This document shows, one piece after another, positions 8,828 to 18,210 of a DNA stretch of 64,000 bases. The stretch lies in the NCBI RefSeq assembly GCF_024628725.1, contig NZ_CP102409.1, positions 315,501 through 379,500 of the forward strand, in the 5' to 3' direction. The notes beneath the pieces were generated by a model. The model was not told the DNA's origin, did no database searches, and saw only the letters and a program-made list of their open reading frames with translations. Positions within the stretch are counted from its first letter, which is position 1. Each line of letters opens with the position of its first letter. Position numbers and translations under genes: made by a program. This stretch comes from Ruegeria sp. YS9 (lineage in GTDB: Bacteria; Pseudomonadota; Alphaproteobacteria; Rhodobacterales; Rhodobacteraceae).

Positions 8828-8954
8828 TAGGCCGGGCTTCAGCCCGGCATCCACCATTCCCCTCAGAGCGATTGAAGGGTTTTGAGGCCATTCATCGGCG
8901 GATGTTGGTAAAGTGTGGGTGTTTCGAGGGGTGCCGGGCTGAAGCCCGGCCTAC
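8828..8954. repeat. REP/BIME-like inverted repeat pair
   Basis: The 23-nt arm at 8828-8850 is repeated as its exact reverse complement at 8932-8954. Each arm is GTA plus the self-complementary core GCCGGGCTTCAGCCCGGC. Two oppositely oriented palindromic units 80 nt apart form the layout of a bacterial interspersed mosaic element. No RAYT-type transposase is present in the window. Confidence 0.75.
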
Positions 8955-8990
8955 CAGTTGGCGTGAAGGGAGCGAGCACTCAACTTACGC

Positions 8991-9536
8991 TTACTTGTTT
9001 TCTAGGTATTCCACACATGTGTCTCCAATTCTGCGATGGTTCGCATTTAGATTTCCTTGGCGATAAAAATCCTCAACCAAGCCGGCTGCAAAGCACGAAA
9101 TAAATGCACCCTTTTGAGCCTGCTCTGTCGAAAACCCGTCCTCCACCAATTTGGTTTGCAATCTTGAAACGGACACAATGTAAACGTCAGAATTTAGTGT
9201 GTCGCCAAAGACGCGGCTCGAAAGCTGATAAAAATGCGTATCTACAATTGACAGAACAGTCTGGAATGAAGAGTAGAGTTTTGCTGGAACAAAATCGATA
9301 TCTTCTCGATTTTCTATGAAAACCACAATCACATCAGACTTTTCTGGATCCACCCATTTGTCTGTGAAATCGAATTTTCCCTGCTCACTATCGTGCTTAT
9401 GCAAGAAATGAGTGAAATCCGCTGGCGCGGCAAAGGTAGTAACCTTCTTTGGTGTCTCAGCAAATGCACTACCCGTACCGCAAACTAGGAAAGCAGAAAT
9501 CTGGACACAGCGCGCCGCTAACCTAATCATTAACAA
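8991..9536 (-). CDS. Exported protein of unknown function
   Basis: A 181-aa protein with a likely Sec signal peptide (MLMIRLAARCVQISAFLVCG, cleavage after SAFA, near residue 26). The mature part has no family I recognise; it contains two cysteines near the C-terminus (SCFAAG and DTCVEYLENK) that could form a periplasmic disulfide. It lies 46 nt downstream of ettA on the same strand and is distinctly AT-richer, suggesting later acquisition. Confidence 0.6.
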   Translation of the reverse strand: MLMIRLAARCVQISAFLVCGTGSAFAETPKKVTTFAAPADFTHFLHKHDSEQGKFDFTDKWVDPEKSDVIVVFIENREDIDFVPAKLYSSFQTVLSIVDTHFYQLSSRVFGDTLNSDVYIVSVSRLQTKLVEDGFSTEQAQKGAFISCFAAGLVEDFYRQGNLNANHRRIGDTCVEYLENK

Positions 9537-9582
9537 GACATCTCCATTTCGGCTTTTTCAGCCATACGATCCCCGTCCAGCC

Positions 9583-11250
9583 TCACCGCGCAAACTTCTT
9601 ATGCTTCAACCGTTTGGGTTCCAGCGCATCCGGCCCCAACCGCCGCTTTTTATCCTCTTCGTAATCCTCGAAGTTGCCCTCGAACCACTCCACATGCGCG
9701 TCGCCTTCAAACGCCAGAATATGCGTGCAAATCCGGTCGAGGAAGAAACGGTCGTGCGAGATCACCACGGCGCAGCCGGCGAAATCGACAAGGGCATCTT
9801 CCAGCGCGCGCAGGGTTTCGACGTCGAGGTCGTTGGTCGGCTCATCCAGCAGCAGGACGTTGCCGCCCTCTTTCAGCAGGCGGGCCATGTGGACGCGGTT
9901 GCGCTCACCCCCTGACAGCAGAGAGACCTTTTTCTGCTGGTCGCCGCCCTTGAAGTTGAAGGACGAGCAATAGGCGCGGGAATTGACCTGCGCGTCGCCC
10001 AGCTGGATGATCTCGGCGCCGCCGGTGATCGCCTCCCACACGGTGTCGTTGTCGTTGAGGTCGTCGCGCGACTGATCGACATAGGACAGCTGCACCGTAT
10101 CGCCGTATTCGATGGTGCCGGCGTCGGGCTTTTCCTGGCCGGTGAGCATTTTGAACAGGGTCGATTTACCGGCGCCGTTGGGGCCGATCACGCCGACGAT
10201 GCCACCGGGCGGCAGGCTGAACGAGAGATTTTCGATCAGTTGCTTGTCGCCCATGTGCTTGGCCAGCCCATTGACCTCGATCACTTTGCTGCCCAGGCGC
10301 GGGCCGTTGGGGATGACGATCTGAGCGCGGGTCAGTTTTTCGCGCTCGGACTGTTCGGCCAGCTCGTTATAGGCGTTGATCCGGGCTTTGGACTTGGCCT
10401 GACGCGCCTTTTGACCCTGACGCATCCATTCCAGTTCGCGCTGTAGCGTCTTCTGCTTGGATTTGTCCTCGCGGGCTTCCTGCTCCAGCCGCTTGGCCTT
10501 TTGTTCCAGCCACGAGGAGTAGTTGCCCTCGTAGGGGATGCCGCGGCCGCGGTCCAATTCGAGAATCCAGCCGGTGATGTCATCCAGGAAGTAGCGGTCG
10601 TGGGTGACGATCAGGATGGTACCTTTGTAGTCGATCAGGTGCTGTTGCAGCCAGGCGATGGTCTCGGCGTCAAGGTGGTTGGTCGGTTCGTCCAACAGCA
10701 GCATGTCGGGCGCTTCCAGCAGCAGCTTGCACAGCGCCACGCGGCGTTTTTCACCGCCCGAAAGATTGGCGATGTCGGCGTCGTCCGGCGGGCAGCGCAG
10801 CGCCTCCATCGAAACGTCGATCTGGCTGTCCAGATCCCACAGGTTTTCCGCGTCGATCGCGTCCTGAAGGGCAGTCATTTCCTCCATCAGCTCGTCCGAG
10901 TAGTTCTCGGCGATCTCCATCGCGATCTCGTTGAACCGGTCGACCTTGGCCTTTTTCCCGGCCACGCCCAGCATGACGTTTTCACGAACGGTCAGGGATT
11001 CGTCCAGTTGCGGTTCCTGCGGCAGATAGCCGACCTTGGCACCCTCGGCGGCCCATGCCTCGCCGGTGAAGTCGGTGTCGAGGCCGGCCATGATCTTCAT
11101 CAGGGTCGATTTACCCGCACCGTTGACGCCGACGACACCGATCTTCACGCCGGGCAGAAAGCTCAGGTGGATGTTTTCAAAGCATTTCTTGCCACCGGGA
11201 TAGGTCTTGGAGACACCCTGCATGTGGTAGACATATTGATAGGCGGCCAT
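9583..11250 (-). CDS. ettA: Energy-dependent translational throttle protein EttA (ABC-F ATPase)
   Basis: A cytosolic ABC-F protein that binds the ribosomal E site and gates elongation according to ATP/ADP level. The 555 aa equal the length of E. coli EttA. Two ABC domains are complete: Walker A GVNGAGKS (41-48) and GPNGAGKS, signatures LSGGEKRRVAL and LSGGERNRVHM, Walker B MLLLDEPTNHLD and VLLLDEPTNDLD. No membrane domain is present. The start MAAYQYVYHMQGVSKTYPGG at 11250 matches the family; the open frame extends to 11757 but without similarity. Confidence 0.96.
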   Translation of the reverse strand: MAAYQYVYHMQGVSKTYPGGKKCFENIHLSFLPGVKIGVVGVNGAGKSTLMKIMAGLDTDFTGEAWAAEGAKVGYLPQEPQLDESLTVRENVMLGVAGKKAKVDRFNEIAMEIAENYSDELMEEMTALQDAIDAENLWDLDSQIDVSMEALRCPPDDADIANLSGGEKRRVALCKLLLEAPDMLLLDEPTNHLDAETIAWLQQHLIDYKGTILIVTHDRYFLDDITGWILELDRGRGIPYEGNYSSWLEQKAKRLEQEAREDKSKQKTLQRELEWMRQGQKARQAKSKARINAYNELAEQSEREKLTRAQIVIPNGPRLGSKVIEVNGLAKHMGDKQLIENLSFSLPPGGIVGVIGPNGAGKSTLFKMLTGQEKPDAGTIEYGDTVQLSYVDQSRDDLNDNDTVWEAITGGAEIIQLGDAQVNSRAYCSSFNFKGGDQQKKVSLLSGGERNRVHMARLLKEGGNVLLLDEPTNDLDVETLRALEDALVDFAGCAVVISHDRFFLDRICTHILAFEGDAHVEWFEGNFEDYEEDKKRRLGPDALEPKRLKHKKFAR

Positions 11251-11386
11251 GTCGCGTCCTCTGGGTCGGGAAATCAGGTTGAAACGCTGGATATCCGAGC
11301 GGGACGGGCGGGGCAAGCTGGTGGTATTGTGAATTTCGTCTTTGGGCCGGGCGGCATAGTCTGAGTGCGCTGAAAATGGGGGCGTT

Positions 11387-11857
11387 ATGCCGGAACTGGC
11401 GGAATTGATTGCGGGTTGGGCGCAGCCCGGTTGCGTAACTTGGATCGGAGCGCGACCAGAGCGCCGGGCCGAGATGGTGTCACTGGAGGAATCCGTGATT
11501 GCTGAGGCCGGTCTGATCAGTGACCGCGCCCGCGTTGGCAAGCGGGCAGTGACTTTGATCCAGCAGGAGCATCTGGCGGCGATTGGGTCGTACTTGGGGC
11601 AGGGGCCGGTTGCGCCCGCGGTTCTGCGGCGCAATCTGGTGGTGTCGGGGATCAATCTGGCGGCGCTCAAAGGACGCGAGGTGCAGGTGGGCGAGGCTAT
11701 TTTGCGATTTACAGTGATCTGTGCGCCATGCAGCCGGATGGAAGAAGCGCTGGGCAAGGGCGGCTATTCCGCCGTGCGTGGGCACGGAGGATGGTGTGCC
11801 GAAGTCGTGCGACCCGGGCGGGTTCGGCTGGGCGATGTGGTGCAACCTGTTGATTGA
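11387..11857 (+). CDS. MOSC-domain protein
   Basis: A 156-aa protein of the MOSC superfamily (molybdenum cofactor sulfurase C-terminal fold), thought to bind or transfer a sulfur or metal-sulfur group. The conserved cysteine lies in [17 protein letters not shown], followed by the MOSC block [19 protein letters not shown]. No signal peptide or beta-strand partner domain is present. It is divergent from ettA and its end precedes nadD closely. The acceptor is unknown. Confidence 0.85.
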   Translation: MPELAELIAGWAQPGCVTWIGARPERRAEMVSLEESVIAEAGLISDRARVGKRAVTLIQQEHLAAIGSYLGQGPVAPAVLRRNLVVSGINLAALKGREVQVGEAILRFTVICAPCSRMEEALGKGGYSAVRGHGGWCAEVVRPGRVRLGDVVQPVD

Positions 11858-11889
11858 CAACGCCCCGCAGTTCTGAACATCAGCAGGGT

Positions 11890-12510
11890 ATGGAGCGGTA
11901 CGGCATACCCTATGCGCGACCTGGGCAGGTCGTCGGTCTGTTCGGCGGGTCGTTTGATCCACCGCATCAAGGCCATGTGCATGTCACGCTTGAGGCGATG
12001 AAGGCGTTCGGGCTGGATCGGGTTTGGTGGCTGGTATCGCCGGGCAATCCGTTGAAGGAACGCGGGCCGGCCCCCATGGACAGGCGACTGTCGGCAGCAC
12101 GGAATGTGATGCAGCACCCAGGGGTCGAGGTGACGGACATCGAGGCGCTCACGGGTACGCGCGCGACTGCGGATACTCTGACAGCATTGCAGCGATTGTA
12201 TCCACAGGTCCGATTTGTCTGGCTGATGGGGGCGGACAATCTGGCGCAATTTCACCGCTGGAAAGATTGGCGGAGGATCATGGACAGCGTCCCTGTCGGT
12301 GTGGTCGCACGGCCCGGCGACCGGATATCCGCCCGGATGTCCAGGGCGGCGCGGGTTTATGCCAAGTACAGGATCGACGGGCAGGCGCGGCATCTTTTGG
12401 GGCGGGCGCAGGCTCCGGCCTGGTGTTTCGTGAACGTGCCGATGGTTGATGTCAGTTCCACTGAGATTCGGACACGCGGCGAATGGCGCGCGGAAGTGTT
12501 GCCGGAATAG
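11890..12510 (+). CDS. nadD: Nicotinate-nucleotide adenylyltransferase
   Basis: Transfers AMP from ATP to nicotinate mononucleotide in NAD synthesis. [16 protein letters not shown] carries the nucleotidyltransferase (H-x-G-H) motif, and VSSTEIR at the end is the second ATP-binding motif. The ATG at 11890 gives 206 aa and puts the GSFDP motif about 20 residues in, as in relatives. A TTG at 11854 overlapping the MOSC stop would add 12 residues and has no better ribosome-binding site. The rsfS gene often found next to nadD is absent. Confidence 0.94.
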   Translation: MERYGIPYARPGQVVGLFGGSFDPPHQGHVHVTLEAMKAFGLDRVWWLVSPGNPLKERGPAPMDRRLSAARNVMQHPGVEVTDIEALTGTRATADTLTALQRLYPQVRFVWLMGADNLAQFHRWKDWRRIMDSVPVGVVARPGDRISARMSRAARVYAKYRIDGQARHLLGRAQAPAWCFVNVPMVDVSSTEIRTRGEWRAEVLPE

Positions 12511-12576
12511 CCTTGCCGGGCGCATAATCGCGGCGAGTGGTTGCGCGCATTTGATCTGTGGGATTTTATTTCACCT

Positions 12577-14055
12577 ATGACTGGTCGTTTTTCACGTCGT
12601 GTGTTTCTGGGGGGATTGGGGGCATCTCTGATCCCGGTAGCTGGTCTGGCGCAGGCGCCGTTGGTCTCGCTCAGGCCGCGCGCGCGTGGTGTGCCGTTGA
12701 GTGGCGCCGAGCGTTTGGTCGCAGCCGCAGGGTTGACGGGCGAAGTTGTTTTCGCCGTTGCGGATGTGGCGACGGGGACGACGCTGGAGGTTTTTGGCGA
12801 AGGTACGGGTTTGCCCCCGGCCAGCGTCGGCAAGGCGATGACCGCGCTTTACGCACTGGACGTTCTGGGACCTGACCATCGGTTCGAAACCCGTTTGATC
12901 GCAGATGGGCCAATTGAAAACGGAATTCTGCATGGCGATCTGATACTGGCAGGCGGGGGCGATCCGCTGTTGGACACGGATGCGCTGGCCACGATGGCGG
13001 CCAACCTGCGCGAAGCCGGAATTATCGAGGTTCGCGGAGCCTTCAAGGTCTATGACGGGGCGCTGCCCTTCGTGTTCAGTATTGATCCCGGACAGCCGGA
13101 TCATGTGGGGTACAGCCCGGCGATCAGTGGGATATCGTTGAATTTCAATCGGGTCCATTTCGAGTGGAAGCGTGCCGGTAAGGGTTATGATGTGACCATG
13201 GATGCACGCAGCGCGCGCTATGTGCCGGCAGTGGATGTGGCAGCCATGCGGGTCGAGAACCGCAGCTTGCCGATCTATACGTATCAGCCAAGCCCGCGTC
13301 AGGATCGCTGGACCGTGGCCAAGGGCGCGCTGGGCAATGGCGGCGCGCGCTGGCTGCCTGTACGCAAACCGGCATTGTACGCGGGTGATGTGTTTCGCAC
13401 TTTGGCCCGATCCAATGGAATCGTTCTGAATCGGGTGCAGGTGACACGAGAGGCGCCAAAAGGTGTCGACCTTGTCGTGCATCGCAGCGATCCATTGGAC
13501 AGTATTTTGCGCGGGATGCTGAAATACTCAACCAACCTGACGGCCGAGATGGTCGGATTGGCCGCAACCAAAGCGCGCGGCATTGACCCGCGGAACCTGG
13601 CAGAGTCGGCGGCCGAGATGAATCTCTGGGCGTCTCAGAGCTTTGGCGTGAACGGGATCGCGATGGTCGATCATTCCGGTCTTGGCGATGCCTCGCGTAT
13701 GGTGCCGGCGGATCTGGTCGCGGCCCTTGTCGCGGCCCGGAAAATGGGCGCATTGCGCCCATTGATGAAGCCATTTGCCTTGACGGATCGCAATGGACGG
13801 CCGGTCAAGAACCACCCGATCAAGGTCGATGCCAAGACAGGGACATTGAACTTCGTATCCGGGCTGGGCGGTTTCCTGACAACGGCGGACGGGGTTGATC
13901 TGGCTTTTGCCATTTTTACGGCGGACGTGGCCCATCGCGCCAAGATCCCACGCGCACAACGTGAACGGCCTGAAGGTGCGCGCAGTTGGAACCGCAGGTC
14001 GCGGAAACTGCAACGGGCCTTGCTGGAACGTTGGGGCGCACTCTACGGAAGCTGA
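12577..14055 (+). CDS. dacB: D-alanyl-D-alanine carboxypeptidase/endopeptidase (PBP4 type, S13)
   Basis: A periplasmic serine peptidase that trims or cuts cross-linked peptidoglycan. All three penicillin-binding motifs are visible: SVGK (PASVGKAMT), STN (KYSTNLTAE) and KTG (DAKTGTLN). The N-terminus TGRFSRRVFLGGLGASLIP has a twin-arginine signature, suggesting Tat export rather than Sec. The ATG at 12577 (492 aa) is preferred because it puts the RR motif close to the start; an upstream TTG at 12541 would add 12 residues. It follows nadD by 66 nt. Confidence 0.92.
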   Translation: MTGRFSRRVFLGGLGASLIPVAGLAQAPLVSLRPRARGVPLSGAERLVAAAGLTGEVVFAVADVATGTTLEVFGEGTGLPPASVGKAMTALYALDVLGPDHRFETRLIADGPIENGILHGDLILAGGGDPLLDTDALATMAANLREAGIIEVRGAFKVYDGALPFVFSIDPGQPDHVGYSPAISGISLNFNRVHFEWKRAGKGYDVTMDARSARYVPAVDVAAMRVENRSLPIYTYQPSPRQDRWTVAKGALGNGGARWLPVRKPALYAGDVFRTLARSNGIVLNRVQVTREAPKGVDLVVHRSDPLDSILRGMLKYSTNLTAEMVGLAATKARGIDPRNLAESAAEMNLWASQSFGVNGIAMVDHSGLGDASRMVPADLVAALVAARKMGALRPLMKPFALTDRNGRPVKNHPIKVDAKTGTLNFVSGLGGFLTTADGVDLAFAIFTADVAHRAKIPRAQRERPEGARSWNRRSRKLQRALLERWGALYGS

Positions 14056-14074
14056 AACCCGTAGATTGCCCGGA

Positions 14075-14497
14075 TCAGACCGTGTGGCGTGCGCGCGCCC
14101 CGCGTTCGATTGCGGCGGCATGCAGACGGTCGATATTCAGCTCGTACCGGATTTCTTCCAGCAGGCGCAGTTCCGTTTCGGCCAGCGCACCATCGGCAGC
14201 CGCAACATCGCAAGCCAGAGCATAGGCCGTTTCGTTCAGACGCTCGGGCAGGTTTTCACGGATCAGGCCAAACAGCGCATCCAGCCCGTCTTCCTGTTCG
14301 AACAGGTCAAAAACAACCTGCGATACGCGACGGGTCCGATCACTGTCGTATCCTGCAAAGACCGGCAACATGTTGACGGCAACTTCGATCTTGACCAGCT
14401 CGGCGGTTCGGATGTTTTCGTCAGAGGCCGAGACTGCAACCATGATCGCCACAAGGCAATCCTGCGGGGACATCGGGTGGGGCACTTGCTCGGTCAT
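14075..14497 (-). CDS. TerB-like helical protein
   Basis: A 140-aa cytosolic helical protein resembling the tellurite-resistance TerB/DjlA-type domain. Supporting features are the acidic motif SASDENIRTAELVKIEVAVNM in the first half and the near-repeat CDVAAADGALAETELRLLEEI in the second half, the two-fold D-G-x-x-x-x-E pattern of the family. The ATG at 14497 has AGGA 7 nt upstream, so the longer frame up to 14572 is discarded. No tellurite operon is nearby; function is unassigned. Confidence 0.75.
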   Translation of the reverse strand: MTEQVPHPMSPQDCLVAIMVAVSASDENIRTAELVKIEVAVNMLPVFAGYDSDRTRRVSQVVFDLFEQEDGLDALFGLIRENLPERLNETAYALACDVAAADGALAETELRLLEEIRYELNIDRLHAAAIERGARARHTV

Positions 14498-14585
14498 GGG
14501 ATGGTCCTGATTGGGGTTGTTCGAAGACGCACGATATGAGCGCAGCGGGTCAGGTTCAACACCTTGTTTCATCCACCCCGTGCGA

Positions 14586-14960
14586 TCAGGTGTTCATGAC
14601 CATCATTCCCGAAATCAAAAGCGCAGCCCCCAGCCAGTAGCGCAGCCCAAGTGTTTCGCCGAAGAAGACGTGCGAGGCAAGTGGCACAAGAACGAAACTG
14701 AGGGCCATGAAGGGGTAGGCCTGGGACAGTGTCAGATACCGCAGGACATACACCCACAGCACCGTTGCCGAGCCATAGATGGCAAAGGCTGTCAGAAGGA
14801 AAGGATCGAACAGCGTCTGGATGAGGCCCGCCAATCCGGTGGCTTCGCGCCCATCAATCCGGTTTCCTGCCAGTTTGAACAGGATTTGCCCGGCTGAGAT
14901 CATGACTGGTGTGCACAGCAACCCAGCCCAGACCAGTGTCGTGGGGGCGGGCGGGGTCAT
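14586..14960 (-). CDS. Small four-helix EamA/DMT-family membrane protein
   Basis: A 124-aa protein with four predicted membrane helices (about residues 8-28, 52-70, 75-95, 102-122), the size of a half-length drug/metabolite transporter such as ArnE or EmrE. LRYLTLSQAYPFMALSFVLVPL and FGETLGLRYWLGAALLISG resemble the last helices of EamA proteins. Its start overlaps the end of the methyltransferase gene by 4 nt, so the two are co-translated. An undecaprenol-linked sugar flippase role is possible but not shown. Confidence 0.75.
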   Translation of the reverse strand: MTPPAPTTLVWAGLLCTPVMISAGQILFKLAGNRIDGREATGLAGLIQTLFDPFLLTAFAIYGSATVLWVYVLRYLTLSQAYPFMALSFVLVPLASHVFFGETLGLRYWLGAALLISGMMVMNT

Positions 14961-15682
14961 CCTTGTTGTTCCGGTTCCGGTTTTTCCTCGGGGCGGTCTT
15001 CACAGTAATAGATGTCGCGCCCCAGATCTTCGCAGACATGGATGTCCGGGCTGGGATGCACGGCACGCAGAAAGCTGTGTGTGTATGGGAAAAAGTTGAA
15101 ATGTGGATTGAAGGTGAACCTGCTTTCGCGTTCACGCGGGACGACGATAATGACGCGTTTTCGCGCGACACGACGCAGTTCAGCGATCGCTTGCCGGTAG
15201 TCCAGAAGATGCTCGATCACATGGGTGCAGATGACGGTGTCAAAGCTGTTGTCTTCAAACGGAAGCTCTTCGATCCGGGCGGCGACATAGTCGATATTGT
15301 CGATGGCATCCGCATCATCGACGACGAAATCCACCCCTGTCAGCTGCGTGATATCCGGTCGGGCGGCTTTGATGCGTTGCAAAAGAACTCCGGTGCCGCA
15401 GCCGATATCGCAGATGCTTTGCCCAACGATATCCCTTGCTATCCGCTTGATGCAGGCTTCGGAATTGTCGGTGCCCTGATGCACGCGCGGATGATCGCGG
15501 TAGAGTTTTTCGTATTCGTCATCCGTCAGGTAGGTTGCGCGTTCACGGAATTCGGCAAGGCGCGTGATATGGTCGCCCCAAACCCTGCATGCCAGCCAAT
15601 GAAAAGCGGTGCTGTCACGCAGGATGGGCGGCACGATATCTTCGAGTACAAAGCGTATACGGTTGGTGGTTTCGCGTCGCAT
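14957..15682 (-). CDS. Class I SAM-dependent methyltransferase
   Basis: A 241-aa methyltransferase. Motif I is ICDIGCGTGVLLQ (about residues 90-102), the acidic strand-2 residue follows in LTGVDFV, and the post-motif FDTVICTHVIEHLLDYRQAI is typical of Methyltransf_11 enzymes. The substrate is unknown. AGAGGAAAC precedes the ATG. Coupling (ATGA overlap) with an EamA-like membrane protein suggests a lipid-linked or surface-glycan substrate, as inference only. Confidence 0.85.
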   Translation of the reverse strand: MRRETTNRIRFVLEDIVPPILRDSTAFHWLACRVWGDHITRLAEFRERATYLTDDEYEKLYRDHPRVHQGTDNSEACIKRIARDIVGQSICDIGCGTGVLLQRIKAARPDITQLTGVDFVVDDADAIDNIDYVAARIEELPFEDNSFDTVICTHVIEHLLDYRQAIAELRRVARKRVIIVVPRERESRFTFNPHFNFFPYTHSFLRAVHPSPDIHVCEDLGRDIYYCEDRPEEKPEPEQQG

Positions 15683-16046
15683 CCCGTTTCCTCTGGTCCG
15701 GGGAAAACCCCCGTGTCGCCTTTGTCTAACACCGCCCGGTAAGCGTGCGAAACAACCAGGTCAAGTTTGCGCCCGCGCCCGTGTCTTTTTTGTTTCGGGG
15801 AACAATCGAACCGCCATTGTGGCCTGAGCAAGGCTGGGCGGTGAAAATGCAGCGCAAATATCCCCGACAGAGTGTTTGCGGGCCCAAAAACGGTTTCCCT
15901 ACCGGCCCGAGGACGACTGTTTTTTGGCGCAGTGTGTCGCGAATTGCGCCACTGGTTTATTGACTCATGCTGCACTGGCACAATAGGAGGGGCCGGTCCG
16001 GTTGCATGGGGTGACCGTGACATTTTCCCCGATGGAGCACATTGAA
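15683..16046. promoter_or_regulatory. Divergent intergenic region between methyltransferase and lysK
   Basis: 364 nt with no convincing gene. A candidate sigma-70 promoter for lysK is TTGACT (15960-15965) with AATAGG 16 nt further (15982-15987), about 60 nt before the start; the match is only fair. No T-box-like structure was recognised. Confidence 0.3.
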
Positions 16047-17621
16047 ATGTCTGAACTGCGTGAAACCGCGATGTCGTCCAAGGCCTGGCCTTTTGAAGAG
16101 GCGCGCCGGTTGCTCAAACGCTATCAGAAAGGTGCTCCGGAAAAGGGGTATGTGCTGTTCGAAACCGGTTACGGCCCGTCGGGCCTTCCACACATCGGTA
16201 CGTTCGGCGAAGTTGCGCGGACCACGATGGTCAAGCGCGCGTTCGAGGCGCTTTCGGACATACCGACCAAGCTGATCTGTTTTTCGGACGATCTGGACGG
16301 GATGCGCAAAGTGCCCAGCAACGTGCCCAACCCGGAGGCGCTTGAAGAGCATTTGCAGCGCCCGCTGACTTCGGTTCCCGATCCGTTTGGCGAATACCCC
16401 AGCTTCGGCGAGCACAACAACGCGATGTTGCGCCGGTTCCTCGATACGTTCGGGTTCGAGTATGAGTTCTATTCGGCGCGCGATTTCTATCGTTCAGGCC
16501 AGTTCGACGAGATCCTGAAGCGCGCGGTCGAGCGCTATGACGACATCATGGCCATCATGCTCAAAAGCCTGCGGGAAGAACGCCAGCAGACCTATTCGAT
16601 TTTCCTGCCGATCCATCCGGAAACCGGGCGGGTTCTGTATGTGCCGATGAAGAAGGTTTGCGCTGAGACCTATACCGTCACATTCGATGACGAGGACGGC
16701 AAGGAATGGACCCTGCCCGTGACTGGCGGCAACGTGAAACTGCAATGGAAGCCGGATTTCGGGGCGCGCTGGGCAGCGCTGGGTGTCGATTTCGAGATGT
16801 ACGGCAAGGAACATGCGACCAACGAAAAGATCTATGACGCGATCTGCCGTGCATTGGGCGGCCGCGCGCCCGAGCATTTTTCCTATGAGCTGTTCCTGGA
16901 TGAGAATGGCCAGAAGATCTCGAAATCGTCCGGCAATGGTGTGTCGATCGACGAATGGCTGACCTATGCACCGACCGAAAGCCTGGCGTATTTCATGTAT
17001 CAAAAGCCCAAAACGGCCAAGCGGATGCATTTTGACGTGATCCCAAAGGCTTATGACGAATATCATCAACAGTTGCGCGCCTATCCGGGGCAGGACCTGA
17101 AAGCTCGGTTGAACAATCCGGTCTGGCACATTCATGGTGGCGACGTTCCTGAATCGACCCTGATCGTACCGTTTGCGATGTTGCTGAACCTGGCGTCGGT
17201 CTCGGGCGCGGAAGACAAGGAGACGCTGTGGGGCTTTATTCGTCGCTATGCGCCGGAAGCAACAGCTGAAAGCCATCCCGATCTGGATCAGGCTGCGGGC
17301 TTTGCGGTTCGCTACTTCAACGATTTCGTCAAACCAACGCGCAAACACCGCGCACCTACGGATCAGGAGCGTGAGGCGCTGGAAGCGCTGAAAGCCGCGC
17401 TTGAAGCTTATGATGGCCCGGCCGAGGACGAGGCGCTGCAATCGGTGGTCTATTCCATCGGGCGTGAGAGGTTCGACCCCATGCGCGGTTGGTTCACCGC
17501 GTTGTACGAAGTGCTTCTGGGTGCATCGCAGGGCCCGCGTTTTGGCGGCTTTATCGCGCTGTACGGTGTGCCTGAAACAATTGCCCTGATCGACAAGGCT
17601 TTGACCGGAGAGCTGACCTGA
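16047..17621 (+). CDS. lysK: Class I lysyl-tRNA synthetase
   Basis: Charges tRNA-Lys using a class I fold, a form found in archaea, alphaproteobacteria and spirochaetes rather than in most bacteria. The HIGH motif appears as PHIGT (49-52 region) and KMSKS as [26 protein letters not shown] is a LysRS-I block. The ATG at 16047 (524 aa) has GGAG 9 nt upstream and gives the expected [20 protein letters not shown] start; a TTG at 16002 would add 15 unrelated residues. No class II lysS is in the window. Confidence 0.96.
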   Translation: MSELRETAMSSKAWPFEEARRLLKRYQKGAPEKGYVLFETGYGPSGLPHIGTFGEVARTTMVKRAFEALSDIPTKLICFSDDLDGMRKVPSNVPNPEALEEHLQRPLTSVPDPFGEYPSFGEHNNAMLRRFLDTFGFEYEFYSARDFYRSGQFDEILKRAVERYDDIMAIMLKSLREERQQTYSIFLPIHPETGRVLYVPMKKVCAETYTVTFDDEDGKEWTLPVTGGNVKLQWKPDFGARWAALGVDFEMYGKEHATNEKIYDAICRALGGRAPEHFSYELFLDENGQKISKSSGNGVSIDEWLTYAPTESLAYFMYQKPKTAKRMHFDVIPKAYDEYHQQLRAYPGQDLKARLNNPVWHIHGGDVPESTLIVPFAMLLNLASVSGAEDKETLWGFIRRYAPEATAESHPDLDQAAGFAVRYFNDFVKPTRKHRAPTDQEREALEALKAALEAYDGPAEDEALQSVVYSIGRERFDPMRGWFTALYEVLLGASQGPRFGGFIALYGVPETIALIDKALTGELT

Positions 17622-17670
17622 TTTGACCTGATCCCGTATGGGGCTACTCTTTTTTGCAGGAGGTGGCCCC

Positions 17671-18072
17671 ATGCGTCGATTTTTGCTTGCTGTATCCCTG
17701 AGTGTCGGGCTGGGGTCGGGCGCATTTGCGCAAAACGCAGAGATCGAAGCAAACATTTCGGCGCAGATACAGGCCTTCAAGGCGGATGATTTTGCCACGG
17801 CCTTCACCTTTGCCAGCCCCAGCATCCAGCGCCTTTTTCAGACCCCCGACAATTTCGGACAGATGGTGCGCAATGGATATCCTATGGTCTGGCGTCCAGC
17901 CGACATACGTTTTCTGGAATTGCGTGAAATTGCAGGAGCCTTGTGGCAGAAGGTGATGATCACGGATGCAAACGGGCGTGTGCACATACTGGACTATCAG
18001 ATGATCCCTCTGGAAGGCGGTTGGAAAATCAACGGCGTCCAATTGTTGGGCAACGCGGACCCGGCGGCCTGA
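17671..18072 (+). CDS. Exported DUF4864-type protein
   Basis: A 133-aa periplasmic protein with signal peptide MRRFLLAVSLSVGLGSGAFAQ. The mature part shows the DUF4864 pattern: IQAFKADDFATAFTFASPSIQRLF then MVRNGYPMVWRPADIRF and DYQMIPLEGGWKINGV, an NTF2-like small domain. Function is unknown. The start at 17671 follows a strong AGGAGG; an in-frame ATG at 17638 lies before that site and is rejected. Confidence 0.8.
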   Translation: MRRFLLAVSLSVGLGSGAFAQNAEIEANISAQIQAFKADDFATAFTFASPSIQRLFQTPDNFGQMVRNGYPMVWRPADIRFLELREIAGALWQKVMITDANGRVHILDYQMIPLEGGWKINGVQLLGNADPAA

Positions 18073-18210
18073 GGCAACACCACCGTCACGGTGAGATGAG
18101 CCGTGGTTAACTCTCTTTCGGTATTCAGACTGACGCGTTCGGGGCGGACCTGGACACGGGGTTTGGACGCGTCGCCAGATTGGCGCGGCGCGATTTAGAA
18201 AGGGTTTTCA

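Larger units (their letters stand above)
8193..8990. other. Long intergenic region upstream of rplB
   Basis: About 800 nt without a convincing standard-length gene. It holds a GC-rich low-complexity stretch next to rplB (8225-8320), a possible 45-codon membrane ORF on the minus strand (8548-8685) and a REP-like inverted repeat (8828-8954). Longer open frames on either strand here (for example 8335-8760) have composition unlike the neighbouring proteins. Confidence 0.6.

Noticed and set aside
16494..17825. 443-codon minus-strand frame opposite lysK
   Set aside because: Covers an unambiguous lysyl-tRNA synthetase on the other strand.
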